NCBI GenBank assembly: GCA_017432005.1 | Contig: JAFRKA010000014.1 | Span: 25,604 to 89,603, forward strand | Source of the DNA: Erysipelotrichaceae bacterium | GTDB lineage: Bacteria > Bacillota_I > Bacilli_A > Erysipelotrichales > Erysipelotrichaceae | Direction: 5' to 3' | DNA: 64,000 nt | Shown: positions 35,085 to 44,472 of the stretch, piece by piece | How the letters are laid out: each line of letters starts with the position of its first letter | Numbering within the stretch: the stretch's first letter is position 1 | Notes under the pieces: generated by a model | Told to the model about the DNA's origin: nothing | Databases searched by the model: none | The model's input: only the letters and a program-made list of their open reading frames with translations | Translations under genes and position numbers: made by a program

Positions 35085-36179
35085 ATGGCAAAGTTCAAAA
35101 GAGATAAAAACGAAAGAGTACTTTCGATCAGAGACCTCAACATATCGTTCAAGACTAATTTCGGGACAGTCAGAGCGATCAGAGGTGTACGTCTCGACCT
35201 TTTCCAGGGTGAGACGATCGCCATCGTCGGCGAGTCCGGTTCCGGCAAATCCGTAACGGTCAAGACGATGATGGGTATCCTTGATTCCAACGGCATGATC
35301 GATTCAGGATCCATCATGTACAAGTGCAAGGATAAAGATGGCGTAGAACACGAATATGATCTGGTGAAGATGTCCCAGAAAGATATCCGTTACAAACTGT
35401 GCGGCAAGCACATTGCGATGGTCTTCCAGGATCCGATGACTTCTCTGGATCCGACCATGCAGATAGGAAAGCAGATCATGGAACCGATCCTCGAGCATGA
35501 GGAGGTCTCCAAGAAGGAAGCGGCTGACAGGGCTCTGCAGCTGCTCGATGAAGTAGGTATCTCCGAGCCGGCCAAGACATTCAGACAGTATCCGCATGAG
35601 CTTTCAGGCGGTATGCGTCAGCGTGTCGTCATCGCGATCGCGATGGCCTGTGACCCGGATATCCTGATCTGTGATGAGCCGACGACGGCGCTGGATGTCA
35701 CGATCCAGGCCAAGATCCTTGAGAAGATCAAGGAGATCCAGCTCAAGAAGAATATTTCCGTCATCTACATCACCCATGACCTGGGCGTCGTTGCCAAGGT
35801 CGCGGATTATGTAGCAGTCATGTATGCCGGCAGGATCGTCGAGAAAGGCAACATCAACGAAGTCTTCTACGATCCAAGGCATCCTTATACCTGGGGACTT
35901 TTGAGTTCCATGCCGGATGTCGATACTGATTCAGACAGACTCTTCGCGATCCCGGGCACTCCGCCTAATCTCATGGAAGAGATCAAGGGTGATGCTTTCG
36001 CTCCGCGAAATCCGTATGCGCTGAAGATCGACTACCGTGAAGAACCACCGATGTATGATGTCGGCGGTCAGCACCGTGTCGCATCATGGCTGTGTGATCC
36101 GAATGCTCCGAAGGTCGAACTGCCTGAGGAACTCAAAGTCAGGATCGCCAAGATGAAGAAGGAGGCCGGAGTACAATGA
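35085..36179 (+). CDS. oppD: Oligopeptide ABC transporter ATP-binding protein
   Basis: The 364-residue ATPase has Walker A 'GESGSGKSVTVKTMMG' (about residue 50), the Q-loop 'MVFQDPMTSLDPTM', signature 'LSGGMRQRVVIAIAM', Walker B 'ILICDEPTTALDVT' and the H-loop 'YITHDLG'. The C-terminal oligopeptide extension (from about 265) is present, but the Cys-rich cluster of some OppD proteins is reduced to one visible Cys. Its stop overlaps the oppF start (ATGA). Confidence 0.92.
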   Translation: MAKFKRDKNERVLSIRDLNISFKTNFGTVRAIRGVRLDLFQGETIAIVGESGSGKSVTVKTMMGILDSNGMIDSGSIMYKCKDKDGVEHEYDLVKMSQKDIRYKLCGKHIAMVFQDPMTSLDPTMQIGKQIMEPILEHEEVSKKEAADRALQLLDEVGISEPAKTFRQYPHELSGGMRQRVVIAIAMACDPDILICDEPTTALDVTIQAKILEKIKEIQLKKNISVIYITHDLGVVAKVADYVAVMYAGRIVEKGNINEVFYDPRHPYTWGLLSSMPDVDTDSDRLFAIPGTPPNLMEEIKGDAFAPRNPYALKIDYREEPPMYDVGGQHRVASWLCDPNAPKVELPEELKVRIAKMKKEAGVQ

Positions 36180-37108
36180 GTGAAAACAGAAAACCATTGC
36201 TTCATGTCGAGAATCTGAAGCAGTATTTCCGGATCAGCCGCAAACAGGTCACCAAGGCCGTTGACGGCATCAGTTTCGATATCTATGAAGGTGAGACTTA
36301 CGGTCTGGTCGGTGAATCGGGTTCCGGTAAATCGACGACCGGCCGTTCGATCATCAGGCTGTATGAGCCGACGGACGGCAAGATCATCTTCAACGGTCAT
36401 GACATCTCCGGAAAACTGACCAAGGAAGATGAACAGTATCTGCGTATGAACATGGCCATGATCTTCCAGGATCCGATGGCCTGTCTCAATCCGCGTAAGA
36501 AAGTCAAAGAGATCATCGCTGAGGGTCTGGAGATCCACAAGCTGTGTAAGAGCCAGGAAGAGATCGATGCGAAGGTCAACGATGTTCTGGACCGTGTCGG
36601 TCTGTCAAGAGAACAGGCGACGCGTTTCCCGCATCAGTTCTCCGGCGGTCAGCGTCAGCGTGTCGGTATTGCCAGAGCGCTGGTCATGAATCCAAAACTC
36701 GTCATTGCCGATGAGTGTATCTCGGCTCTGGATGTTTCGATTCAGGCTCAGGTGGTCAACCTGATGAAGGATATTCAGGATGATATGGGCACGACTTATC
36801 TGTTCATTGCCCATGACCTTTCCATGGTCAAATATATTTCTGACCGTATCGGTGTCATGCATCTGGGACACATCGTCGAGACAGGTACGACAGATGAGAT
36901 CTTCGCCAATCCGATCCATCCGTATACGATATCCCTGCTTTCCGCGATCCCGCATCCGAATCCGATCGTCGAGAAGAAGCGTGTGGCCATCTCCTACAAC
37001 AAGGATGAAGAAGGCGTCGACTACAATGCCGGCCATGAACATTCTTTCTCTGAAACACACAAAGTCCTGGCGACCGATGAAGAGATCGAGCGCTGGACGA
37101 ACAGATAA
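36176..37108 (+). CDS. oppF: Oligopeptide ABC transporter ATP-binding protein
   Basis: The 310-residue ATPase has Walker A 'GESGSGKSTTGRSII', 'MIFQDPMACLNPRK', signature 'FSGGQRQRVGIARAL', Walker B 'LVIADECISALDVS' and 'FIAHDLSMV'. Note Cys (DEC) where most relatives have Pro after the catalytic Glu. AGGAGG in the end of oppD drives translation. It is the last gene of the operon and is followed by a terminator at 37140. Confidence 0.92.
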   Translation: MSENRKPLLHVENLKQYFRISRKQVTKAVDGISFDIYEGETYGLVGESGSGKSTTGRSIIRLYEPTDGKIIFNGHDISGKLTKEDEQYLRMNMAMIFQDPMACLNPRKKVKEIIAEGLEIHKLCKSQEEIDAKVNDVLDRVGLSREQATRFPHQFSGGQRQRVGIARALVMNPKLVIADECISALDVSIQAQVVNLMKDIQDDMGTTYLFIAHDLSMVKYISDRIGVMHLGHIVETGTTDEIFANPIHPYTISLLSAIPHPNPIVEKKRVAISYNKDEEGVDYNAGHEHSFSETHKVLATDEEIERWTNR

Positions 37109-37139
37109 TATTACGGTATTACCTCCTATTAAACAGAAG

Positions 37140-37168
37140 AAGCTGAGCGATCAGCTTTTTCTGTTTTT
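37140..37168 (+). terminator. Terminator of the opp operon
   Basis: AAGCTGA and TCAGCTT around GCGA, followed by a T-rich run. Confidence 0.8.
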
Positions 37169-37231
37169 CTTATTTAACCGTTTGTTCACAATTGAAAGAT
37201 ATAATAGACATATAGAAATAAGGTGAACTTT

Positions 37232-38203
37232 ATGAATAATACAAGATATGACGTCACCTCGTTGGGTGAACTGCTTATTGATTTCACGCAATACGGGGTT
37301 TCTGATCAGGGCAATCCGACCTTTGAAGCCAATCCGGGCGGAGCACCGGCCAATGTGCTGTCGATGCTGCAGAAGCTGGGAAAGAAGACTTTATTTATAG
37401 GCAAAGTCGGTGATGACGGTTTCGGTCATCAACTGGAAGAAGCGCTTAAGGAACAGGGCATATCCGTCGAAGGATTATACAAAGATTCTGAGATACCGAC
37501 GACACTGGCACTGGTCCACAAACTGCCTAACGGCGACCGGGATTTTTCTTTCTATCGTAAACCGGGTGCCGATGTGATGTTGAAGGCGGAGGAAGTGAAA
37601 GAAGAATTCTTCGATACGAAGATCTTTCATCTGGGCTCGCTGTCTCTCACGGATCAGCCGGTCAAGGATGCGACTTTAAAAGCATTGAGCATCGCCAAGG
37701 AGAACAGATGCATCATCACCTTTGATCCGAACCTGCGTGAACCGCTGTGGTCATCACTGGATGATGCGAAAAAAGAGATCGCTTTCGTCATGAGCCGAGC
37801 TGATGTCATGAAGATCTCGGACAATGAAGTACTCTGGTTCACCGGTCTTGATGACTACGATGAAGCGATTCAGAAGATCAGGAAGGGCAATCCGAATCTG
37901 AAGCTGATCTGTCTGTCATTGGGTAAAGAGGGCTCTAGAGCCTACTATGAGGATCTGCGCGTAGAAGTACCGGGCTTCATTACCGATAAGACAGTCGAGA
38001 CGACCGGTGCCGGTGATACTTTCTGTGCCTGCCTGCTTAACTTCGTATTGGAGAAAGGGCTGGAAGGACTTAAGGAAGAAGAGATCAGAGAGATGCTGCG
38101 TTTCGCCAATGCGGCTGCTTCACTGGTCACGACCCGCAAGGGTGCTTTGAGAGTGATGCCTGAAAAAGAAGAAGTGGAAAAGTTCCTGGAGGAATACCGA
38201 TGA
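37232..38203 (+). CDS. scrK: Fructokinase, PfkB family
   Basis: AAGGTGA places the start at ATG 37232. The 323-residue product has the PfkB signatures: N-terminal 'GELLIDF' with 'NPGGAPANV', and C-terminal 'TTGAGDTFCACLL' with the catalytic Asp. It would phosphorylate fructose released inside the cell from sucrose. It opens the sucrose operon and overlaps the next gene by 4 bases (ATGA). The frucokinase assignment over other PfkB sugars rests on neighbours and on the 'GGAPANV' sequence. Confidence 0.85.
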   Translation: MNNTRYDVTSLGELLIDFTQYGVSDQGNPTFEANPGGAPANVLSMLQKLGKKTLFIGKVGDDGFGHQLEEALKEQGISVEGLYKDSEIPTTLALVHKLPNGDRDFSFYRKPGADVMLKAEEVKEEFFDTKIFHLGSLSLTDQPVKDATLKALSIAKENRCIITFDPNLREPLWSSLDDAKKEIAFVMSRADVMKISDNEVLWFTGLDDYDEAIQKIRKGNPNLKLICLSLGKEGSRAYYEDLRVEVPGFITDKTVETTGAGDTFCACLLNFVLEKGLEGLKEEEIREMLRFANAAASLVTTRKGALRVMPEKEEVEKFLEEYR

Positions 38204-40047
38204 ACGAGATCGAAGTTCAGGAATTTGACCGTCGCTATATCGGAAAAGAGAATGAGCTGCGCAGTCTTTATCTGAGTCTCTATCATGACGAACATGCCTA
38301 TGAGTATTTCGTCTCGATGCTAAAGAAGATGTATGACAAAAGATCGAAGACTTTAAAGAAATGGGATGAGAAGCGACTCAGCGAAAGAAGCTGGTACAAG
38401 CTGAATGATGTCCTGGGATCGCTGATGTATGTCGACTGTTTCAATGAGACGATCAAGGGCGTCGAGGAGCATCTCGATTATCTGGAGGAGACCGGTATAA
38501 ACTATATCCATCTGATGCCGTTGCTTTCTTCTCCCAAGGAGAGATCTGACGGAGGCTATGCCGTAGCTGATTTCCGCAAAGTCGAACCGGCATTGGGTAC
38601 GATGAAGGATCTGGCTCATCTGGCAGCTGCCTGCCATAAGCGGGAGATGTCGCTGTGTCTGGATTTCGTCATGAACCATGCATCAGAAGATCACGAATGG
38701 GCGAAGAGGGCTCGTAAAGGTGACAAGGAGTATCAGGACCGTTATTTCTTCTATGACAGCTGGGATATACCGAACGAGTTTGAAAAAAGCGTTCCGCAGG
38801 TCTTCCCGACGACGGCTCCGGGCAACTTCACCTGGTGTGAAGAAGCCGGCAAAGTCGTCATGACGACTTTCTATCCTTATCAGTGGGATCTCAACTACGC
38901 CAATCCGACCGTCTTCAATGACATGTGCGAGAATATGCTCTACCTGTGCAATCAGGGTATCGATATCATCAGACTGGATGCGACACCGTACATCTGGAAG
39001 AAACTGGGGACGAACTGCCGCAACCTGGAAGAGGTACATAAACTGGTCAGGATGATGCGCATCGCTTCGGAGATCGTCTGTCCGAGTGTTCTGCTGCTGG
39101 GCGAAGTGGTCATGGAACCTTCCAAGGTCGTGCCTTACTTCGGTTCACTGGAGAAACCGGAATGTCATCTGCTTTACAATGTCACGACGATGGCTACGAC
39201 CTGGCATACGGTCGCTACCAGAGATGTCAGACTGTTAAAACATCAGCTGGGCACGGTCTTTGCACTTCCTAAAGAATATACTTTCCTGAATTATCTGCGC
39301 TGTCACGATGATATCGGCTGGGGCCTTGATTATGCCTATCTGGCGCAGTTTGGGATCGAAGAGGTCGCACACAAGCGTTACCTTAATTCTTTCCTGAGAG
39401 GACATGAATGGGGCTCAGATTCAAGAGGAGAACTGTACAACGATGATCCGCGGCTGGGTGATGCCAGACTGTGCGGAACGACCGCTTCCTTATGCGGACT
39501 GGAAGCTGCCATCTATGAAAAGAATGACTGGAAGATCGATCACAGTATCAGACTGGATGTGATGCTTCATGCGTTCCTGTTCACGCAGAGCGGTATCCCG
39601 GTCCTGTATGAAGGTGATGAGATCGGTCAGCTGAATGATTACTCTTATCACGATGATCCTCACAAGGCTGCCGATTCAAGATATCTGCACCGCGGAAAGC
39701 TGAATTGGGATGATGTAGAAAAAAGACATGATCTCTCTACCGTTCAGGGCAAGCTTTATTCCGGGATCAGAAAGCTTCATGAGATTCGCTGTACCTACCC
39801 GTTGTTTGATTCGATGGCTGATGTCTGGATCGTGGAGACCTACAATGAACACATCCTGGGTATCGGAAGATACTATGAGGGTGAGAAGCTGCTGGCTTTC
39901 TTCAATTTCTCGGAATATGATTCGACGGCCTGGGTCAATGAAGAAGAGGAATACACTGATCTGCTGACGGGTGAGAAGAAGGAAGCTAAGGGACTGAACA
40001 TAGGAGGTCATGACTTCCTGTGGCTCTATCATAAATACGAGGAATGA
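38200..40047 (+). CDS. Amylosucrase-like GH13 glucosyltransferase
   Basis: The 615-residue protein matches amylosucrase (GH13 subfamily 4) along its length: helical N-terminal domain, 'YIHLMPLL' and 'DGGYAVADFR', 'LDFVMNH', 'IDIIRLDATPYIWK' (nucleophile Asp), 'LLGEVVM' (acid/base Glu) and 'CHDDIGWG' (third Asp). Amylosucrase uses sucrose to build alpha-1,4-glucan and frees fructose. Here it sits in a PTS operon, so the internal sugar should be sucrose-6-phosphate. Either the specificity has shifted or the HAD phosphatase encoded next removes the phosphate first. There is no signal peptide, so it acts in the cytosol. Confidence 0.85.
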   Translation: MNEIEVQEFDRRYIGKENELRSLYLSLYHDEHAYEYFVSMLKKMYDKRSKTLKKWDEKRLSERSWYKLNDVLGSLMYVDCFNETIKGVEEHLDYLEETGINYIHLMPLLSSPKERSDGGYAVADFRKVEPALGTMKDLAHLAAACHKREMSLCLDFVMNHASEDHEWAKRARKGDKEYQDRYFFYDSWDIPNEFEKSVPQVFPTTAPGNFTWCEEAGKVVMTTFYPYQWDLNYANPTVFNDMCENMLYLCNQGIDIIRLDATPYIWKKLGTNCRNLEEVHKLVRMMRIASEIVCPSVLLLGEVVMEPSKVVPYFGSLEKPECHLLYNVTTMATTWHTVATRDVRLLKHQLGTVFALPKEYTFLNYLRCHDDIGWGLDYAYLAQFGIEEVAHKRYLNSFLRGHEWGSDSRGELYNDDPRLGDARLCGTTASLCGLEAAIYEKNDWKIDHSIRLDVMLHAFLFTQSGIPVLYEGDEIGQLNDYSYHDDPHKAADSRYLHRGKLNWDDVEKRHDLSTVQGKLYSGIRKLHEIRCTYPLFDSMADVWIVETYNEHILGIGRYYEGEKLLAFFNFSEYDSTAWVNEEEEYTDLLTGEKKEAKGLNIGGHDFLWLYHKYEE

Positions 40048-40048
40048 T

Positions 40049-40870
40049 ATGAAACTGATTTTTCTGGATATTGACGGTACATTGACGAAAGCGGGCTCAA
40101 ATGTACCACCGCCTTCAGCCATGGAGGCGATCGAAAAAGCCCGCAGGAAGGGAAACAAGGTCCTTCTGTGTACCGGGCGCAATGTCGGCATGGCTGCTCC
40201 GGTCTATGATCTGGGTTTTGACGGGATCATCTCACTGGCCGGTGCCTATGTAGTCTGTGACGGTGAACTGATCTATGATCAGCCGGTCGACAATGATGAA
40301 CTTAAGGATATCATCTCGATCCTGCACGAAGACGGAGTCTTCTGTACGATCGAGGCCAAGGACAAGACTTATGGCGATGAGAACATCGCAGATTTCCTGA
40401 AAAGTGCCAAAGGCGACAATTCAGAGATCGAAAGATGGCGCAAAGCCCTGAGCAGTGAGCTGGGGATACTTCCGATGAGCGAATATGACGGCCGTCCGAT
40501 CTACAAGATCGTCATCATGTGTACCGATCATGAACAACTCGAAAGGGCCAGAGAACTGTATGAAGACCGCTACGACTTTGTCGTACAGGAAGTAAAGGAA
40601 CACGGCAACTGCGTGAACGGTGAACTAATCCATCGCAGCTTCGACAAGGGCAAGGCCATCAGGCTGGTTGCGGAACACTATGGTGTACCGATGGAGGATA
40701 CGATCGGTTTCGGTGATTCGATGAACGATCTGACGATGATCGAAACTGTCGGTACTTCCTGCTGTATGGACAACGGTGCTGAAGCATTGAAAAAAATAAG
40801 CGACTATGTCCTGCCGTCTGTCAGTGATGACGGTCTGGCAAAGGGCTTCAGTCAGCTGGAACTGATATAA
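40049..40870 (+). CDS. HAD-superfamily sugar phosphatase, Cof type
   Basis: The ATG at 40049 lies one base after the previous stop, with GAGG before it. The 273-residue protein shows HAD motif I 'FLDIDGTLT', motif II 'CTGR', a Cof-type cap and the C-terminal 'DKGKAI' and 'GFGDSMNDLTMI' motifs. Cof-type HADs dephosphorylate sugar phosphates and other small metabolites in the cytosol. Position between the GH13 enzyme and the sucrose PTS makes sucrose-6-phosphate a reasonable substrate, which is inference. Confidence 0.85.
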   Translation: MKLIFLDIDGTLTKAGSNVPPPSAMEAIEKARRKGNKVLLCTGRNVGMAAPVYDLGFDGIISLAGAYVVCDGELIYDQPVDNDELKDIISILHEDGVFCTIEAKDKTYGDENIADFLKSAKGDNSEIERWRKALSSELGILPMSEYDGRPIYKIVIMCTDHEQLERARELYEDRYDFVVQEVKEHGNCVNGELIHRSFDKGKAIRLVAEHYGVPMEDTIGFGDSMNDLTMIETVGTSCCMDNGAEALKKISDYVLPSVSDDGLAKGFSQLELI

Positions 40871-40890
40871 GTGCGAAAAGGGGGAACAAT

Positions 40891-42732
40891 ATGGCACTAG
40901 ATTATCGTAAATGTGCAGAAGAGATCTTTGCGTGTCTCGGCGGCAAAGACAATATCATCTCAGCTGCACACTGTGCTACGCGTTTACGTCTGGTAATCGC
41001 GGACAACAGTAAAGTGGATACCAAGACATTGGAAGATGTCGAGGGTGTACAGGGATTATTCGATTCCAACGGTCAGCTGCAGCTGATCATCGGTACCGGT
41101 ACGGTAAACAAGGTCTATGATGAATTCCTGGCGGTCAGTGGTGTCAGTGCTGCGACCAAGGAAGAAGTCAAGGCTGCTGCCGCAGCCAGACAGCCGCTGC
41201 CTAAGCGGCTGGTCAAGGCTCTGGGCGATGTTTTCGTTCCGATCCTGCCGGCGATCGTCGCTTCCGGTCTGATGATGGGCATCGTCGAATCACTGGCCAA
41301 GGCGGTTGAAAGCTTCGGCGGATCCGACTGGTTCTCATATCTGGATATGATCGCCAATGCAGCTTTCGTCTTCCTGCCGGGCATCATTGCGACTTCAGCT
41401 GCCAGAGTCTTCGGCGGCAACATCTATCTCGGTGCGGTCATCGGTCTTCTGATGATCCACCCGAATCTGATCAACGCCTGGAACGTCGGCAACTATGATG
41501 TCATTCCGACCTGGAAACTCGGTTTCCTCGATGTTCCGCAGGTCGGCTATCAGGGCCACGTCATTCCGGTCATCATCGCCGTCTGGCTGATGTGCACGAT
41601 CGAAAAGTGGCTGCACAAACATGTACTGGAGATGATCGATCTCTTCGTCACACCGCTGGTCACAGTCTTCGTGACAGCCTTCCTGACCTTCACGATCATC
41701 GGACCGGTCTTCTCGACAGCTGAAACTTATGTCCTGAAATTTGCCTCATGGCTGATCACGGTCGGCTATGGCATCGGTTCACTGGCGATGGGCGCTGTCT
41801 ATCCGATAACCGTCGTCATGGGTCTGCATCACATGTACAATGCGATCGAAGCCGGTCTTCTTTCTTCGAAGGAGTTCGGCAACCTCAACATCTGGATGCC
41901 TATCGCTTCGGCAGCCAACTTCGCTCAGTTTGGTGCCTGTCTGGCAGTCGGTCTCAAGACGAAGAATCCTAAGACCAAAGCAGTAGCGATACCATCTTCC
42001 TTATCTGCGGCCTTAGGTATCACTGAACCGGCAATCTTCGGTGTCAACTTCCGTTACATGAAACCGTTCGTCTTCGGCATGATCGGCGGAGCACTGGGTG
42101 CGATGTTTGGATCCTGGATGGGACTTGGCGCTACATCCTACGGTGTCACCGGTATTCCGGGTTATCTCATCATAAACAAACCGTTCGCTTATACGATCCT
42201 GCTGGCGATCTCCGGCGGTGTCGCATTCGCTCTGACTTTCTTCTTCTGGAAAGAAGAGGACAAGAAGGATGAAGAACCGGTCGAGAAAGGCGTTTCCGAT
42301 GAAGTGATCATCACGACTGAAAAAGGTGAAGTCCTGGCTCCGGTCAACGGCAAGATCATCGCTGCGAAGGATATCCCAGATGCGGCATTCTCCGGCGAGA
42401 TGATGGGTCCTTCTGTCGGTATCGAACCGGATGAAGGTATCGTCTATGCGCCATTCGACGGTGAAGTCCTGATGGTCTTCCCGACCTTCCATGCGATCGG
42501 CATCAAGGCTGAAAGCGGGATGGAGATCCTGATCCATGTCGGTGTCGATACGGTCACGATGAACGGCGAAGGCTTCGAAGTACTGCTCGATGCGGGCGAC
42601 AAGTTCGTAAAGGGCGACAAGCTCATGATCTTCGATTCCGCCAAGATCAAAGCAGCCGGCCATCCTGATACGGTCATCGTCGCTCTGACCAACGGTCCGG
42701 AATTCAACGAAGTGAAAAAAGCAGTTGAATAA
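40891..42732 (+). CDS. scrA: Sucrose-type PTS transporter EIIBCA
   Basis: The 613-residue protein carries EIIB with its phospho-Cys in 'SAAHCATRLRL' (about 29), EIIC with about ten membrane helices (about 105-450), and a C-terminal EIIA-Glc domain (about 475-610) with the phospho-His in 'ILIHVGVDTV'. The sequence is closest in style to sucrose/trehalose EIIBC. It imports the sugar as its 6-phosphate using PEP. AAAGGGGG precedes the ATG. A terminator follows at 42756. No dedicated regulator or antiterminator gene is present in the operon. Confidence 0.88.
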   Translation: MALDYRKCAEEIFACLGGKDNIISAAHCATRLRLVIADNSKVDTKTLEDVEGVQGLFDSNGQLQLIIGTGTVNKVYDEFLAVSGVSAATKEEVKAAAAARQPLPKRLVKALGDVFVPILPAIVASGLMMGIVESLAKAVESFGGSDWFSYLDMIANAAFVFLPGIIATSAARVFGGNIYLGAVIGLLMIHPNLINAWNVGNYDVIPTWKLGFLDVPQVGYQGHVIPVIIAVWLMCTIEKWLHKHVLEMIDLFVTPLVTVFVTAFLTFTIIGPVFSTAETYVLKFASWLITVGYGIGSLAMGAVYPITVVMGLHHMYNAIEAGLLSSKEFGNLNIWMPIASAANFAQFGACLAVGLKTKNPKTKAVAIPSSLSAALGITEPAIFGVNFRYMKPFVFGMIGGALGAMFGSWMGLGATSYGVTGIPGYLIINKPFAYTILLAISGGVAFALTFFFWKEEDKKDEEPVEKGVSDEVIITTEKGEVLAPVNGKIIAAKDIPDAAFSGEMMGPSVGIEPDEGIVYAPFDGEVLMVFPTFHAIGIKAESGMEILIHVGVDTVTMNGEGFEVLLDAGDKFVKGDKLMIFDSAKIKAAGHPDTVIVALTNGPEFNEVKKAVE

Positions 42733-42755
42733 GCTAAAGAAAAATGATCAGAAAC

Positions 42756-42780
42756 AAGTCAGCTCCGGCTGACTTTTTCT
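42756..42780 (+). terminator. Terminator of the sucrose operon
   Basis: AAGTCAGC and GCTGACTT around TCCG, followed by a T-run. Confidence 0.85.
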
Positions 42781-42859
42781 TAATGCAAAAATGATAATTC
42801 AAAATGAAAAAGTGGTAAAATAGACAAGAAATCGGTTTTTTTAGAAAGAAGGTACAATC

Positions 42860-44464
42860 ATGAATAATATCGATCTGGAAAAATATGGGATCACAGGTGT
42901 GACTGAGATCGTCTACAACCCTTCCTATGAAACTCTTTTTGAAGAAGAGATGAAGGAAGGTCTGGAGGGATATGAGAAGGGACAGCTGACCGAACTTGAT
43001 GCGGTAAACGTCATGACCGGTATCTATACAGGCCGTTCGCCCAAGGATAAGTATATCGTCATGGATGACAATTCAAGGGACACCGTCTGGTGGACGAATG
43101 AAGCTTATCCCAATGACAACCATCCGATGTCTGAAGAAGTCTGGGAGCAGGTCAAGGATCTGGCCAAAAAACAGCTGAGCAACAAGCGTCTGTTTGTGGT
43201 CGACGCTTTCTGCGGTGCCAATAAGGATACCCGCATGCCGGTGCGTTTCATCATGGAAGTGGCATGGCAGGCTCATTTCGTGAGGAATATGTTTATCAGA
43301 CCGAGCGAAGAAGAACTCCAGGATTTTGTTCCGGGTTTCGTCGTCTACTGTGCTTCCAAAGCCAAGGTTGAGAATTATAAGGAACTGGGTCTCAATTCCG
43401 AGACCTGTGTCGCTTTCAATATCAGTTCAAAGGAACAGGTCATCATCAATACCTGGTATGGCGGTGAGATGAAGAAGGGCATGTTCTCGATGATGAACTA
43501 TTACCTGCCTTTAAAGGGCATCGCTTCGATGCACTGTTCGGCCAATACGGATATGGAAGGCAAGAACACGGCGATCTTCTTCGGCCTTTCCGGCACCGGC
43601 AAGACTACTTTGTCGACCGATCCGAAGCGCTTGCTGATCGGTGATGATGAGCACGGCTGGGATGACAACGGTGTCTTCAATCTTGAAGGCGGCTGCTATG
43701 CCAAGGTCATCAACCTCGATAAGGAATCTGAACCGGATATCTACAATGCGATCAGAAGAGATGCGCTTTTGGAGAATGTAACGGTCGATGAAAACGGCGT
43801 GATCGATTTTGCGGACAAGTCCGTGACCGAGAACACCAGAGTCTCTTATCCGATCGATCATATCGAAAAGATCGTAAGACCTGTCTCAAGTGCTCCGGCT
43901 GCACAGAATGTCATCTTCCTGTCAGCTGATGCTTTCGGTGTTCTGCCACCGGTCTCTATCCTGACTCCGGAACAGACACAGTACTATTTCCTGTCCGGCT
44001 TCACTTCCAAGCTGGCCGGTACGGAAAGAGGTATTACGGAACCTACACCGACTTTCTCGGCCTGCTTCGGTCAGGCTTTCCTGGAACTGCATCCGACCAA
44101 GTATGCCTATGAACTGGTCAGAAAGATGAAGATGTCAGGCGCTAAAGCGTACCTTGTAAATACAGGCTGGAACGGTTCCGGCAAGCGTATCTCCATCAAA
44201 GATACCAGAGGTATCATCGATGCGATCCTTTCCGGTGCAATCAATAAGTGCGAGACCAAGAAGATCCCTTACTTCGATCTGGAAGTTCCGCTTGAACTGG
44301 AAGGTGTAGAAACTAAGATCCTTGATCCGCGTGATACATATGAAGATCCGGCTGTCTGGGATGAGAAAGCCAGAGATCTTGCTTCACGTTTCATCAAGAA
44401 CTTTGTGAAATATGAAAACAACGAGGAAGGCAAAGCCCTGGTAGCTGCCGGCCCGAAACTGTAG
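42860..44464 (+). CDS. pckA: ATP-dependent phosphoenolpyruvate carboxykinase
   Basis: The 534-residue enzyme shows '[11 protein letters not shown]', '[12 protein letters not shown]' (P-loop), the metal-binding 'LIGDDEHGW', and 'GTERGITEP'. It interconverts oxaloacetate + ATP and PEP + CO2. In fermenters it often runs towards oxaloacetate, gaining ATP. It lies 8 bases before the oxaloacetate decarboxylase alpha gene, which suggests that the oxaloacetate formed is decarboxylated by the Na+ pump encoded next. AAGAAGG precedes the ATG. Confidence 0.95.
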   Translation: MNNIDLEKYGITGVTEIVYNPSYETLFEEEMKEGLEGYEKGQLTELDAVNVMTGIYTGRSPKDKYIVMDDNSRDTVWWTNEAYPNDNHPMSEEVWEQVKDLAKKQLSNKRLFVVDAFCGANKDTRMPVRFIMEVAWQAHFVRNMFIRPSEEELQDFVPGFVVYCASKAKVENYKELGLNSETCVAFNISSKEQVIINTWYGGEMKKGMFSMMNYYLPLKGIASMHCSANTDMEGKNTAIFFGLSGTGKTTLSTDPKRLLIGDDEHGWDDNGVFNLEGGCYAKVINLDKESEPDIYNAIRRDALLENVTVDENGVIDFADKSVTENTRVSYPIDHIEKIVRPVSSAPAAQNVIFLSADAFGVLPPVSILTPEQTQYYFLSGFTSKLAGTERGITEPTPTFSACFGQAFLELHPTKYAYELVRKMKMSGAKAYLVNTGWNGSGKRISIKDTRGIIDAILSGAINKCETKKIPYFDLEVPLELEGVETKILDPRDTYEDPAVWDEKARDLASRFIKNFVKYENNEEGKALVAAGPKL

Positions 44465-44472
44465 GAATAAAT

